A DNA stretch of 47,894 bases from an uncultured Veillonellaceae bacterium (GTDB lineage Bacteria > Bacillota > Negativicutes > Selenomonadales > Selenomonadaceae). Shown piece after piece: positions 32,615 through 41,376 of the stretch. The notes below the pieces were generated by a model. It was not told where the DNA came from and did no database searches. It worked only from the letters and a program-made list of their open reading frames with translations. Position numbers and translations under genes: made by a program. Positions within the stretch are counted from its first letter, which is position 1, and each line of letters opens with the position of its first letter. The stretch lies in contig ONCF01000001.1 of NCBI GenBank assembly GCA_900316275.1, positions 1-47,894 on the forward strand, read 5' to 3'.

Positions 32615-33838
32615 ATGCAGACTTTGCGCAATGGCTATACAACGGGGGCCTGTGCGGCGGCGGGCGTGTGGGCTGCACTGCGCTTTCTGCACGGCGAGGA
32701 CTATACGCAGGCGCAGTTTGCGGCGCTTGACGGCACGCCGCTCACCATCCCCGTGCGTGCCGTGCGCGAGACGGCAGACGGCATCTGCGCCGAGGTCATC
32801 AAGGATGCAGGCGATGACCCGGATATCACGGATGGGGTCAGCGTCTTTACGACGGTGCGGCTCACGGGCGCGGCGGGCGTGCGCTACCATGCGGGCACGG
32901 GCATCGGCACCGTGACGAAAGCGGGCCTTGCCGTGCCCGTGGGTGAACCGGCCATCAATCCGGGGCCGCGTGCGCTCATCGCGCAGGTGGTGCAGGCGGA
33001 GCTGCGCGGTCTCGCGGCGGGCGTGGACGTCACCATTGCTATCCCTGCGGGGGTGGCGCTCGCGCAGCAGACGCTCAATCCCGTGCTGGGCATCGTGGGC
33101 GGTATTTCCGTCATCGGCACGACGGGGGTCGTGCGTCCCATGTCGGAGGAGGGTTTCAAGAACTCGCTCGTGCCACAAATTGACGTGGCGCTGGCAGCGG
33201 GGGAGGAAACCCTCATTTTTGTACCCGGGAAAATCGGCGAGCGTATTGCGCGTCGCTGGGGACTGCCCGCACAGGCCCTGGTACAGACGAGCAATTTCAT
33301 CGGCTTTCTGTTGCAGGCGGCGGCCGAGCGCGGGGCGCGGCACGTGCTGCTGTTCGGCCATCCCGGCAAGCTCGTGAAAGTGGCGGCGGGCGTATTTCAC
33401 ACGCACAACCGCGTGGCCGACGCACGGCTGGAGACGCTGGCCGCCTACGGTGCCGCAAATGGTCTCACACAAAAGCAGGTACAAGCGGTGCTCGCGGCGA
33501 ATACTACAGAAGACGCGTTAAAAATCCTGCAGGCGGCTGGCCTGCAGGAGCAGGTATGCAGGGTTATCGCGGCGCGGGCCAGTGCGCGCGCCGAGCGCTA
33601 TGTGTTCGGCAAAATGCAGGTCGGCACAGTGCTCGTCGCACTGCAGGGCCAGCTGCTGGGCATGGATGAGCACGCGGCAGCCTGGCTGCGGGAGTGGGGC
33701 GTGACGGCAGATGATGCCGCGGCGTTCATGGCTGGGCATGGCATCCCAGGTAACGGTGCGGCTTCAGACACGGCGGCAGGTCACGCCACGGCCACAGACA
33801 TAGCAGCAGAGCAGGGGGCGCGGGAGCATGGAGCATAA
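32615..33838 (+). CDS. cbiD: Cobalt-precorrin-5B C1-methyltransferase CbiD
   Basis: This 407-residue enzyme methylates C1 in the anaerobic corrin pathway. The N-terminal LRNGYTTGACAAA signature is diagnostic, followed by VIKDAGDDPDITDG, INPGPR and GTTGVVRPMSEEGF. The C-terminal tail after about residue 375 is alanine-rich and probably unstructured. ATG 32615 is preferred over GTG 32597 because AAGGAG lies at 32601-32606. It overlaps cbiE by 11 bases and begins the cobalamin operon; no B12 riboswitch is seen upstream. Confidence 0.96.
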   Translation: MQTLRNGYTTGACAAAGVWAALRFLHGEDYTQAQFAALDGTPLTIPVRAVRETADGICAEVIKDAGDDPDITDGVSVFTTVRLTGAAGVRYHAGTGIGTVTKAGLAVPVGEPAINPGPRALIAQVVQAELRGLAAGVDVTIAIPAGVALAQQTLNPVLGIVGGISVIGTTGVVRPMSEEGFKNSLVPQIDVALAAGEETLIFVPGKIGERIARRWGLPAQALVQTSNFIGFLLQAAAERGARHVLLFGHPGKLVKVAAGVFHTHNRVADARLETLAAYGAANGLTQKQVQAVLAANTTEDALKILQAAGLQEQVCRVIAARASARAERYVFGKMQVGTVLVALQGQLLGMDEHAAAWLREWGVTADDAAAFMAGHGIPGNGAASDTAAGHATATDIAAEQGAREHGA

Positions 33839-34478
33839 AATTATTGTCGTGGGCGCGGGGCCAGGGCATCCCGACTACATGTTGCCCGTGGCGCGGCAGG
33901 CTGTGGCGAAGGCGCGGGTGCTCGTGGCCGGACGGCGACTGCTCGAGCAGTATGGCCAGCCCGGGCAGCAGCTGCGCGTCGTCGATGCGGATATCGCGGG
34001 CGTGCTCGGCTTTATCGCGCAGGCAGTGCGGCAGTGTGATGTCGTGGTACTCGTGGCGGGCGACCCCGGCTATTACTCGCTGCTGGACGCGCTCAGGCGA
34101 CAGTTCACGACCGTGTGTCTGCAGGTTATCCCCGGGCTCAGCGCCATGCAGCTCGCCTTTGCCCGCGTGGGCCTGCCCTGGCACGGCGCGCGGCTCCTGA
34201 GCTGGCACGGGCGCGAGCCAACGGCGGCGGAGCTCACGTACGCGGTCGGGGACTGTCTGGGGTTGCTGACCGACAGCGTGCACAACAGCCAAAGTATTGC
34301 TGTGCGGCTGCAGCAGCTCGGCTGGCCTGCGGACACGCGCCTCTACATCTGTGCGCGGCTCTCCTATGCCGACGAGCAGATTACGGCGACAACGCTGGGC
34401 ACGGCGGCCGTTCAGCCGCCCGTGGGCCATTGCATTTTGCTGGTGTGTGACAGTTTGCGCCAGGAGACGCTAACGTAA
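33828..34478 (+). CDS. cbiE: Cobalt-precorrin-7 C5-methyltransferase CbiE
   Basis: The 216-residue tetrapyrrole methylase has the N-terminal VVGAGPGHPDYML, the LVAGDPGYYSL SAM loop and VIPGLSAMQLAFARVGLPW. It methylates C5 and works with CbiT, which here is a separate gene rather than a CobL-type fusion. The last codons (QETLT and stop) fall in a stretch resembling the left terminal repeat of the palindromic element, see 34462-34538. Confidence 0.94.
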   Translation: MEHKIIVVGAGPGHPDYMLPVARQAVAKARVLVAGRRLLEQYGQPGQQLRVVDADIAGVLGFIAQAVRQCDVVVLVAGDPGYYSLLDALRRQFTTVCLQVIPGLSAMQLAFARVGLPWHGARLLSWHGREPTAAELTYAVGDCLGLLTDSVHNSQSIAVRLQQLGWPADTRLYICARLSYADEQITATTLGTAAVQPPVGHCILLVCDSLRQETLT

Positions 34479-34538
34479 CTGCTGCATGGGGTGTGTACCA
34501 TTGGACAGGCTGGGCCGACGATGATATCAGCCTTTCCT
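34462..34538. repeat. Degenerate short copy of the palindromic repeat
   Basis: AGGAGACGCTAACG at 34462-34475 resembles the left terminal repeat of copy 2 (AGGAAACGCTGATT), and 34512-34538 resembles the right end of copy 1, with GGGCCGACGAT, ATCAGC and TTTCCT blocks conserved (22 of 29 positions by eye). The central part is missing or diverged. It lies at the 3' end of cbiE and fills most of the 94-base gap before cbiT. Confidence 0.45.
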
Positions 34539-34572
34539 GCAGTATTATTGCTTATGAGAAAAGGAAAAAGCC

Positions 34573-35175
34573 ATGAGACATTATCTGGGGATTTCTGACG
34601 AAGAATTTATCCGCAGCAAGCAGGTGCCGATGACGAAAAAAGAGGTGCGCATCCTCACGCTCGTCAAGGCGCGCATCCCGGCGAACGGCGTGGTCTGGGA
34701 CATCGGTGCGGGCACGGGCAGCCTCTCCATCGAGGCGGCGAACCTCTGCCCGCAGGGCAAGGTCTGGGCCATTGAGCGCCGCCCCGAGGCCATCTCGCTG
34801 CTGCGGCTCAACATCGCGAACCTCGCCGTGCCCAACATCGGCATTATCGCGGCCGAGGCACCGGACGGGCTGGAAAAAATCCCTGCGCCCGACTGCGTGC
34901 TCATCGGCGGCACAGGCGGGCAGTTGGAGGATATCCTCGAGGCCGTACATAAACGGTTGCGGCCGCGCGGGCGCATCGTGCTGAACTGCGTGACTGTGCA
35001 GACGATGTACAACGCGCTGAGCTGGTTCCGCGCACACGAGGAGCAGTACGACTACGAGGCCGTGCAGGTACAGGTCTCGCAGCTGCGCCGTGTGGGCAAT
35101 TACGACATGATGCAGTCCGACAATCCCATCTGCATCATCGCGGCCTCACCGAAACATCACATGGAGGTGGCGTAA
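34573..35175 (+). CDS. cbiT: Cobalt-precorrin-6B C15-methyltransferase (decarboxylating) CbiT
   Basis: The 200-residue class I SAM methyltransferase methylates C15 and decarboxylates the acetate on C12. GISDEEFIRSKQVPMTKKEVR at the start and the SAM motif VWDIGAGTGSLSIEAA (about 42-57) are typical; IGGTGG follows near 116. It directly precedes cbiF with a one-base overlap (TAATG). Confidence 0.95.
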   Translation: MRHYLGISDEEFIRSKQVPMTKKEVRILTLVKARIPANGVVWDIGAGTGSLSIEAANLCPQGKVWAIERRPEAISLLRLNIANLAVPNIGIIAAEAPDGLEKIPAPDCVLIGGTGGQLEDILEAVHKRLRPRGRIVLNCVTVQTMYNALSWFRAHEEQYDYEAVQVQVSQLRRVGNYDMMQSDNPICIIAASPKHHMEVA

Positions 35176-35930
35176 TGGTACATATCGTCGGCGCGGGCCC
35201 AGGCGACCCTGAGTTGTTGACCGTCAAGGGCCAGTGTTACCTCGCGGCGGCCGATGTCGTCATCTATGCGGGCTCGCTCGTCAATCCGGCCCTGCTGGGT
35301 GTTTGTAAACCGACGGCGGAGATACACGACTCGGCGCAGCTCACGCTGGACGAGGTGCTGGCCATCATGGCGCAGGCCGAGGCGGCGGGGAAAATGACTG
35401 TGCGCTTGCATACGGGCGACCCGGCCGTCTACGGCGCCATTCAGGAGCAGATGGACGCACTGCGCGCGCGCGGCATCGCCTATGATGTCGTGCCGGGGGT
35501 GAGTTCCTGCTTCGCTGCGGCGGCCAGTTTGCGGCAGGAGCTCACGTTGCCGGGGGTCACGCAGACGGTCATCATCACGCGCGGCGCAGGGCGCACGGCC
35601 GTGCCGGAGCGGGAACGCTTGCGCGCGCTCGCGGCGCACGGCGCGACCATGTGCATTTTCCTTTCCATCAGTTTCCTCGCGGACGTGGTGGCGGAGCTGC
35701 AGGCGGGTGGCTATGCGGCGGACACGCCCATCGCCGTCGTGCAGCGCGCCTCGTGGCCCGACGAAAAAACTGTGCGCGGTACGCTCGCCGACATCTGCCC
35801 GCAGGTGCAGGCAGCAGGCATCGATAGGCAGGCCATGATTATCGTGAGCCCCTGCCTTGGCGCGGAATACGAGCTGTCGCGCCTCTATGCGCCGGAGTTC
35901 TCGCACATGTTCCGGCAGGGCCAGGCATGA
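35175..35930 (+). CDS. cbiF: Cobalt-precorrin-4 C11-methyltransferase CbiF
   Basis: The 251-residue tetrapyrrole methylase shows VHIVGAGPGDPELLTVKG, YAGSLVN, RLHTGDPAVYGAIQEQ and VPGVSSCFAAAA, all CbiF/CobM signatures. It methylates C11 of the corrin ring. Start codon shares one base with the cbiT stop; its end overlaps cbiG by 4 bases. Confidence 0.96.
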   Translation: MVHIVGAGPGDPELLTVKGQCYLAAADVVIYAGSLVNPALLGVCKPTAEIHDSAQLTLDEVLAIMAQAEAAGKMTVRLHTGDPAVYGAIQEQMDALRARGIAYDVVPGVSSCFAAAASLRQELTLPGVTQTVIITRGAGRTAVPERERLRALAAHGATMCIFLSISFLADVVAELQAGGYAADTPIAVVQRASWPDEKTVRGTLADICPQVQAAGIDRQAMIIVSPCLGAEYELSRLYAPEFSHMFRQGQA

Positions 35931-37192
35931 GGACGTGCATCCTCGCGCTGACGCCGACGGGCGCGATGCTGGCCCAGCGTCTGCAAGCGGCCTGCGTGGG
36001 CAAGGCGGTCGTCTGGCTCTCAAAGAGGGCAGCGGCGGGGCTTGATGCAGTTGCTGAGGCAGGGGAAAAACGTACAGTAGCAACTGATGCCATAGCTGGA
36101 GCAACGGTGGAAAGTGCCCCGGCAGGCGCGAAGGCGGCCCAGCGTGTGGTGCGGACGTTCATGCAGGTGGGGCCGGCGCTGCGCGAGGCCTTTGCCGCCT
36201 ATGAGGCCGTCGTGGCCATTATGGCGACGGGCATCGTCGTGCGGTCAGTGGCACCGGTCTTGCAGGATAAATTGCATGACCCCGCTGTCATCGTCTTCGA
36301 CGAGCGCGGGCGGCACGGCATCAGCCTGCTCGCCGGGCATCTCGGCGGCGCGAACGCGCTCACGCGTACACTCTGCGCGGCCGTGGGCGCAGACCCTGTG
36401 CTGACGACGGCCACGGATACTGAGGGGCTGCTGGCACCAGACGCTGTGGCCGCGCATTTGCAGCTGCGTCCCTGGCCGCATGCCAACCTTCAGGCCTGCA
36501 ATGCGGCCCTGTTGGCAGGCGCGGACGTGAGCTACATGCTGGCAGCTAATCTGCCGCATGCAGATTTTTATCGGCAGACACTGGTAAAGTTGGGCGTGCG
36601 CATGCGGGACACTGCAGAGCAGGGCGAATTGTTTACGCCGGTACATGAAGCATCAGACACAGCGGTGCGGGCAGCTGATGAACTGGCAGCGTTGGCGCAT
36701 ACTGTGGCAGCAGAAATTGTGAAGGCCAAGTCACAGCCAGTCTGGCATGTCTGTCTGACAGCCGAGCAGCCCGCACAGGCGGCGCCGCAGACGCTGTATC
36801 TGCTGCCGCGTGCGCTGTGGGCCGGCGTGGGCTGTCGGCGCGGCACGACGGCGGCGGAGCTGCGGGCAGCGCTGGCGACGGCCTGCCAGAGTATCGGCCG
36901 CGATGTTAGCTGGCTCACGGGGCTCGCGAGCACGACGTTCAAGGCAGCGGAGCCCGGGCTGCAAGAGGCGGCGGCGCAGCTGCAGCTGCCACTGCATTTT
37001 TACGACAATGCGACGCTGGCGGCAGTTATTGCGCGTTACCAGTTGCCATGTTCGGCCTTTGTCGCGCAGACCATTGGTATCGGCAATGTCTGCGAGGCGG
37101 CTGCCTTGCAGGCGGTGGCTGGGCAGGGACGTTTTGCCCTGCGCAAGACGAAATTGGGAAAGGTGACGGTGGCACTCGTATGGCAAAGATAA
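35927..37192 (+). CDS. cbiG: Cobalt-precorrin-5A hydrolase CbiG
   Basis: The 421-residue protein opens the delta-lactone and releases the C20-methyl fragment as acetaldehyde. The N-terminal domain contains VVAIMATGIVVRSVAP and HGISLLAGHLGGANALT, and the C-terminal domain VGCRRGTTAAELR, WLTGLASTTFKA and IGIGNVCEAAAL. Between about 55 and 70 and between 220 and 250 are low-conservation linkers, with a threonine/alanine-rich stretch and less GC-biased codons than the rest. It overlaps cbiH by 13 bases. Confidence 0.95.
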   Translation: MRTCILALTPTGAMLAQRLQAACVGKAVVWLSKRAAAGLDAVAEAGEKRTVATDAIAGATVESAPAGAKAAQRVVRTFMQVGPALREAFAAYEAVVAIMATGIVVRSVAPVLQDKLHDPAVIVFDERGRHGISLLAGHLGGANALTRTLCAAVGADPVLTTATDTEGLLAPDAVAAHLQLRPWPHANLQACNAALLAGADVSYMLAANLPHADFYRQTLVKLGVRMRDTAEQGELFTPVHEASDTAVRAADELAALAHTVAAEIVKAKSQPVWHVCLTAEQPAQAAPQTLYLLPRALWAGVGCRRGTTAAELRAALATACQSIGRDVSWLTGLASTTFKAAEPGLQEAAAQLQLPLHFYDNATLAAVIARYQLPCSAFVAQTIGIGNVCEAAALQAVAGQGRFALRKTKLGKVTVALVWQR

Positions 37193-37950
37193 CGGTGGTG
37201 GGCCTCGGCCCTGGTGACGCAGAGGATATGACGCCGCGTGCAGTGGCGGCCATCAGGCAGGCCGCGGTCGTGGCGGGCTATCACACCTATATCCGGCTCA
37301 TCCCCGAGTTTGTGGCAGGCAAACGCGTTCTTGGCACGGGCATGATGCAGGAAATCGAGCGCTGCCAGCTGGCCGTGGCCGCGGCCGCAGCCGGCGAGGA
37401 TACGGTCGTCGTGTCCTCGGGAGATGCGGGCATCTACGGCATGGCGGGGCTCGTGCTGGAGCTGCTGCTCGCGCGGCCGCAAAATGAGCGACCAGTGTGG
37501 GGCGGTGTCGTGGCTGGCATCTCGGCCGTCAACGCAGCAGCCAGCCTGCTCGGCGCGCCGCTCATGCACGATTTCGCCGTCATCAGCTTGTCGGATTTGC
37601 TCACGCCGTGGGCGACGATTGAGAAAAGGGTGGAGCTCGCGGCGGCGGGCGATTTCGTGCTTGCGCTCTACAATCCGAAAAGCCGGCGGCGTGTGCAGCA
37701 GATTGAGCGCGTGCGCGACCTCGTACTGCAGCACCGCGCGCCGACGACGCCCGTGGGTATCGTCACGAACGCGGGGCGTGCGGGCGAGCAAAAGACTGTA
37801 ACCACGCTGGACGCGTTCACGCAGGCGGAGATTGGCATGACCTCGCTCGTCATCATCGGCAACAGCCAGACGTACGTGCGGGAGGGCTTTATGCTGACAC
37901 CGCGTGGCTATGCGCAGAAGGCGGCCATGCAGACCAGTCAACAGGCATGA
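37180..37950 (+). CDS. cbiH: Cobalt-precorrin-3B C17-methyltransferase CbiH
   Basis: This 256-residue tetrapyrrole methylase contracts the ring and methylates C17. VVGLGPGDAEDMT, VAGYHTYI, VVSSGDAGIYGMAG, GISAVNAAASLLGAPLMHDF and LALYNPKSRRR are CbiH/CobJ signatures. The start at 37180 lies inside the end of cbiG and matches the family's N-terminus. It lacks the extra C-terminal domain of some CbiH60-type proteins. Confidence 0.95.
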   Translation: MAKITVVGLGPGDAEDMTPRAVAAIRQAAVVAGYHTYIRLIPEFVAGKRVLGTGMMQEIERCQLAVAAAAAGEDTVVVSSGDAGIYGMAGLVLELLLARPQNERPVWGGVVAGISAVNAAASLLGAPLMHDFAVISLSDLLTPWATIEKRVELAAAGDFVLALYNPKSRRRVQQIERVRDLVLQHRAPTTPVGIVTNAGRAGEQKTVTTLDAFTQAEIGMTSLVIIGNSQTYVREGFMLTPRGYAQKAAMQTSQQA

Positions 37951-38019
37951 ACAAACGGCTTGACGCCAGACGGCAACCATATTTTTCTAATCCAGCAATC
38001 CAGGCAGGAGGCGGCACAG

Positions 38020-38796
38020 ATGATTTTTCTTTTAGCGGGTACACAGGACGGGCGCGAGCTCTGTAAAACACTCCTGCAGGCGGGCTATGCGGTCACGGCC
38101 TCCGTGACGACACAGTACGGCGAGCGGCTGCTCGCGGAGGGACCGCAGGCTGGGCTGACCATCAACGACCAGCCGCTCGACGCCACAGCCATGGCGGCCT
38201 ATCTGCGGGCTAATCGCTGCACGGCGGTCGTGGATGCGAGTCATCCCTACGCCGTGGAGGCGTCGCGCAACGCCATTGCGGCCTGCGATGCACTGACATT
38301 GCCCTATGTGCGCTACGAGCGGCCGCTCAGCGAGCTGCACTACGAGGGCCTGACCGTGGCGCACAGCTGTGACGAGGCCGCCGTGCAGGCCGCGCAGTTC
38401 GGCGAGCGCGTCTTCATCACGACGGGCAGTCATACGCTGACGCATTTTACACGCTCGCCCAGTCTGCAACGTGAGCAGCTCATCGTGCGCGTGCTGCCGA
38501 CGGCGGCCGTGCTGCAGCTCTGCGAGCAGGAGGGGCTCACGCCCAGGCAGATTATCGCCATGCAGGGGCCGTTCTCGCTGGCCATGAATGAGTTGCAGTT
38601 CAAGGAATACGACGCCGAGGTCATCGTCACGAAGAACAGCGGTGCCGTGGGCGGTACGGATGCGAAAATCGCGGCGGCCGCAGCGCTCGGCCTGCCTGTC
38701 GTCGTCGTGGACCGCCCACGTATTGCCTATCCCGCCGAGGCCAGGAGCTTTGCCGAGGTAATGGCTTTTATCAAAAAGGAGGCCGCTCATGCCTGA
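38020..38796 (+). CDS. cbiJ: Cobalt-precorrin-6A reductase CbiJ
   Basis: The 258-residue NAD(P)H-dependent enzyme reduces the corrin ring. IFLLAGTQDGREL, VVDASHPYAVEASRNA, the RYERP segment, FITTGSHTLTHF and IAMQGPFSLAMNELQFKEY are family motifs, and VTKNSGAVGG is near the C-terminus. CAGGAGGC precedes ATG 38020; the 69 bases before it contain no gene. It overlaps cbiC by 8 bases. Confidence 0.94.
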   Translation: MIFLLAGTQDGRELCKTLLQAGYAVTASVTTQYGERLLAEGPQAGLTINDQPLDATAMAAYLRANRCTAVVDASHPYAVEASRNAIAACDALTLPYVRYERPLSELHYEGLTVAHSCDEAAVQAAQFGERVFITTGSHTLTHFTRSPSLQREQLIVRVLPTAAVLQLCEQEGLTPRQIIAMQGPFSLAMNELQFKEYDAEVIVTKNSGAVGGTDAKIAAAAALGLPVVVVDRPRIAYPAEARSFAEVMAFIKKEAAHA

Positions 38797-39427
38797 TTTT
38801 ATCCAGCAGCCCATGGCCATCGAGAGGCGTAGCATGGAGCTCATCGCACCCGCGCTCGCGGGGCTGGGGCTCGATGCGCAGCAGGAGAAAGTCTACGCGC
38901 GGCTCATTCACGCCTCGGGCGACACGGGCTACGCCCCGCTCATCCACTGTACACCGGCGGCCATCACGGCAGGGCTCGCGGCGCTGCGCAGCGGTTGTGA
39001 CATCTTTACCGATGTGGAAATGGTGCGCACAGGCATCAACAAGCGCAAGCTGGCACAGTTCGGCGGGCAGGTGCATTGCCTCATCGCCGACGCGCAGGTG
39101 GCGGCGGCGGCCAAGGCGGCGGGCACGACGCGCTCGCTCATGGCCATGCGCACGTTCGGCCAAAGACTCACGGGCAGTATTGTGGCGCTTGGCAACGCGC
39201 CGACAGCACTCTATGAGGTGTTGCGGCTCGTGGCGGAGGAGGGCGTGCACCCGGCACTCATCGTGGGCATCCCCGTGGGCTTCGTTGGCGCTGCCGATGC
39301 CAAGGCGGCGCTCGCGGCCCAGACGACGGTGCCGTTCATCACCGTAGAAGGGACGAAGGGCGGCAGCCCCATTGCGGCGGCGGCCGTCAACGCGCTGCTT
39401 TACCTCATAGACAATAACCGCGATTAA
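38789..39427 (+). CDS. cbiC: Cobalt-precorrin-8 methylmutase CbiC
   Basis: The 212-residue enzyme moves the C11 methyl to C12, giving the cobyrinic acid skeleton. RLIHASGDTGYAPLIH carries the catalytic histidine, and DVEMVRTGI, IVALGNAPTALYEV, VGIPVGFVGAADAK and EGTKGGSPIAAAAVNAL follow in order. AAAGGAGG is located within the end of cbiJ. Confidence 0.96.
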   Translation: MPDFIQQPMAIERRSMELIAPALAGLGLDAQQEKVYARLIHASGDTGYAPLIHCTPAAITAGLAALRSGCDIFTDVEMVRTGINKRKLAQFGGQVHCLIADAQVAAAAKAAGTTRSLMAMRTFGQRLTGSIVALGNAPTALYEVLRLVAEEGVHPALIVGIPVGFVGAADAKAALAAQTTVPFITVEGTKGGSPIAAAAVNALLYLIDNNRD

Positions 39428-39437
39428 AGGAGTGGTG

Positions 39438-40817
39438 ATGGGCATGGCGAAACGGATTCCCCGCCTCGTGATTGCGGCGGCACAGTCGGGCGCGGGCAAG
39501 ACGACGGTGGCCACGGGTCTCATGGCGGCCTTGTCGGCTAAAGGGTACAAAGTCCAGCCGTTCAAGGTCGGTCCCGACTATATCGACCCCGGCTACCACA
39601 GCCGCGCCTGTGGGCGGCCGGCGGAGAACCTCGACAGCTGGCTCGTACCGCCCGTGCAGCTGCCACAGCTCTTTGCCGAGGCCTGTGCGGGCGCGGACAT
39701 CGCCATCGTAGAGGGCGTCATGGGCCTCTACGACGGCGGGCGGCAGGGCGTCAGCTCGACGGCGGAAATCGCGAAGCGGTTGCAGGCCCCGGTGCTGCTC
39801 GTCATCGACACGCGCGCCATGGGCGCCTCGGCGGCAGCGCTGGCGCTCGGCTTCCGTGACTACGACCCTGAGGTGCGGCTGGCTGGCGTACTGCTCAACC
39901 GTCTGGGCTCGGACACGCACGAGGCTATTATCCGTGAGGCCTGTGCGGTGCGGGATATCCCCGTCTACGGTGCGGTGCGGCGCGGCGCGGGCCTGCAGCT
40001 GCCGGAGCGTTATCTCGGCCTCGTGCCTACGGAGGAAAATCTGGACGGAGCCATAATCCACAAATGGGGTGAGGCTCTGACGCAGGCTGTAGACCTGCCT
40101 GCCATTGTGCAGCTGGCGCAGAGTGCACCGCCACTGGCCGTGGAGATAAAGACGCAGAGTACGCAAGTTTCACCACGCGTGCGCATTGGCATCGCACGCG
40201 ACGAGGCGTTTTCGTTTTATTACGCGTCCGGCTTGCACGCGCTGGAGCGGCTCGGCGCGGAGCTCGTGCCGTTCAGCCCCTTGCATGACCGGGAATTGCC
40301 CGAGGTGGACGGCTGCCTGCTGGGCGGGGGGTTCCCCGAGCAGTTCGCGGCGCAGCTGGCCGCGAACGTGGCTATGCGCGAGGCGTTGCGGTGTGCGGCA
40401 GAGGCGGGGCTGCCCATCTATGCGGAGTGCGGCGGCTATATGTATCTGCTGGAGCAGCTGCAGGACCTCGAGGGCCATGTATGGCCCATGACAGGCATTT
40501 TCCCCGGCCGTGCCGTGATGACGGAGCGTTTGCAGATGGTGGGCTACGTGACGGCCACGTTGCAACAGGATTGTCTGCTGGGTCCGGCGGGCACGTCCGT
40601 GCACGGGCACGAATTCCATTTTTCACAGACGGAGCTGCCGACGGGCGTCACGCGGCCATGGCAGTTCACGCGCCTGCGCGACGGCACGAGTTATGCGGCG
40701 GGGCAGGTGCGGGGAAATGTGCTCGGTAGCTATTTGCACGTGAATTTCGCGGGCTGTCCGGCGGCTGCGCAGCATTTTCTGGAGGTGTGCCGATGTCAGG
40801 CAAAATCGTCTTCGTGA
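39438..40817 (+). CDS. cbiA: Cobyrinate a,c-diamide synthase CbiA
   Basis: The protein of about 459 residues amidates the a and c carboxylates using ATP and glutamine. An N-terminal dethiobiotin-synthetase-like domain has the P-loop QSGAGKTT, GPDYIDPGYH and VEGVMGLYDG. The C-terminal glutamine amidotransferase domain has LLGGGFPE and the cysteine in YAECGGYMYL, with the histidine in GHEFHFS. GTG 39432, ATG 39438 and ATG 39444 are possible starts; AAAGGAG at 39426-39432 favours 39438. It overlaps cobU by 25 bases. Confidence 0.95.
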   Translation: MGMAKRIPRLVIAAAQSGAGKTTVATGLMAALSAKGYKVQPFKVGPDYIDPGYHSRACGRPAENLDSWLVPPVQLPQLFAEACAGADIAIVEGVMGLYDGGRQGVSSTAEIAKRLQAPVLLVIDTRAMGASAAALALGFRDYDPEVRLAGVLLNRLGSDTHEAIIREACAVRDIPVYGAVRRGAGLQLPERYLGLVPTEENLDGAIIHKWGEALTQAVDLPAIVQLAQSAPPLAVEIKTQSTQVSPRVRIGIARDEAFSFYYASGLHALERLGAELVPFSPLHDRELPEVDGCLLGGGFPEQFAAQLAANVAMREALRCAAEAGLPIYAECGGYMYLLEQLQDLEGHVWPMTGIFPGRAVMTERLQMVGYVTATLQQDCLLGPAGTSVHGHEFHFSQTELPTGVTRPWQFTRLRDGTSYAAGQVRGNVLGSYLHVNFAGCPAAAQHFLEVCRCQAKSSS

Positions 40818-41359
40818 CGGGCGGCGCGCGCAGCGGCAAATCGTGCTTCGCCGAGGCCTATGCGGCGCGGACAGGCAGGCGCGTGGCCTACATCGCGACG
40901 GCGCAGTGTTACGACGAGGAAATGCGCCTGCGCGTGGCACAGCATCAGGCGCGGCGGCCGGTCAGCTGGGACACGTACGAGGCCCCTACGGCGGCCGAGC
41001 AGGTTATTACGGCGGCCGCGGCAGAGCATGAGACCATTCTGTTCGACTGCCTGACGCTTTACGCATCGAATTTGCTGTGCACGTTTACCGAGGCGCAGCT
41101 CGCGGACACGGGCTGGGCGGTGGCGCAGGTGCAGGCGGCGGGTGAGCGACTGTTCGCGGCGGCACAGGCGAGCGGGCGCACGGTCATTTTCGTCTCGAAC
41201 GAGGTGGGGCAGGGCATCGTGCCAATGAACCAGCTCGCACGTGTCTACCGCGACGCGCAGGGGTTGCTGAACCAGCGCTTCGCCGCTGCCGCCGACGAGG
41301 CCTATCTCACCGTGTCTGGTATTGCCATAGACCTCAAACGACTGGCCGTACCCTATTGA
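40793..41359 (+). CDS. cobU: Adenosylcobinamide kinase / cobinamide-phosphate guanylyltransferase
   Basis: The 188-residue bifunctional enzyme phosphorylates adenosylcobinamide and transfers GMP to it. The P-loop GGARSGKS lies at about 10-17, YIATAQCYDEEM and HQARRPVSWDTYEAP include the guanylylated-histidine region, and DCLTLYASNLL and SNEVGQGIVP are conserved. GGAGG at 40781-40785 supports ATG 40793. Confidence 0.95.
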   Translation: MSGKIVFVTGGARSGKSCFAEAYAARTGRRVAYIATAQCYDEEMRLRVAQHQARRPVSWDTYEAPTAAEQVITAAAAEHETILFDCLTLYASNLLCTFTEAQLADTGWAVAQVQAAGERLFAAAQASGRTVIFVSNEVGQGIVPMNQLARVYRDAQGLLNQRFAAAADEAYLTVSGIAIDLKRLAVPY

Positions 41360-41376
41360 TAAAAAGGAGTGTCGTA

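Noticed and set aside
32479-32615. Cobalamin riboswitch upstream of cbiD
   Set aside because: Only 14 bases separate the preceding gene from cbiD, and no B12-box-like sequence was found there or in the cbiE-cbiT and cbiH-cbiJ gaps.
30756-32678. A 640-codon open frame on the minus strand, and similar long minus-strand frames over 3545-4876, 15696-16961 and 23643-24914
   Set aside because: They lie opposite well-identified genes, have arginine/histidine-rich compositions typical of GC-rich shadow frames, and show no family motifs.
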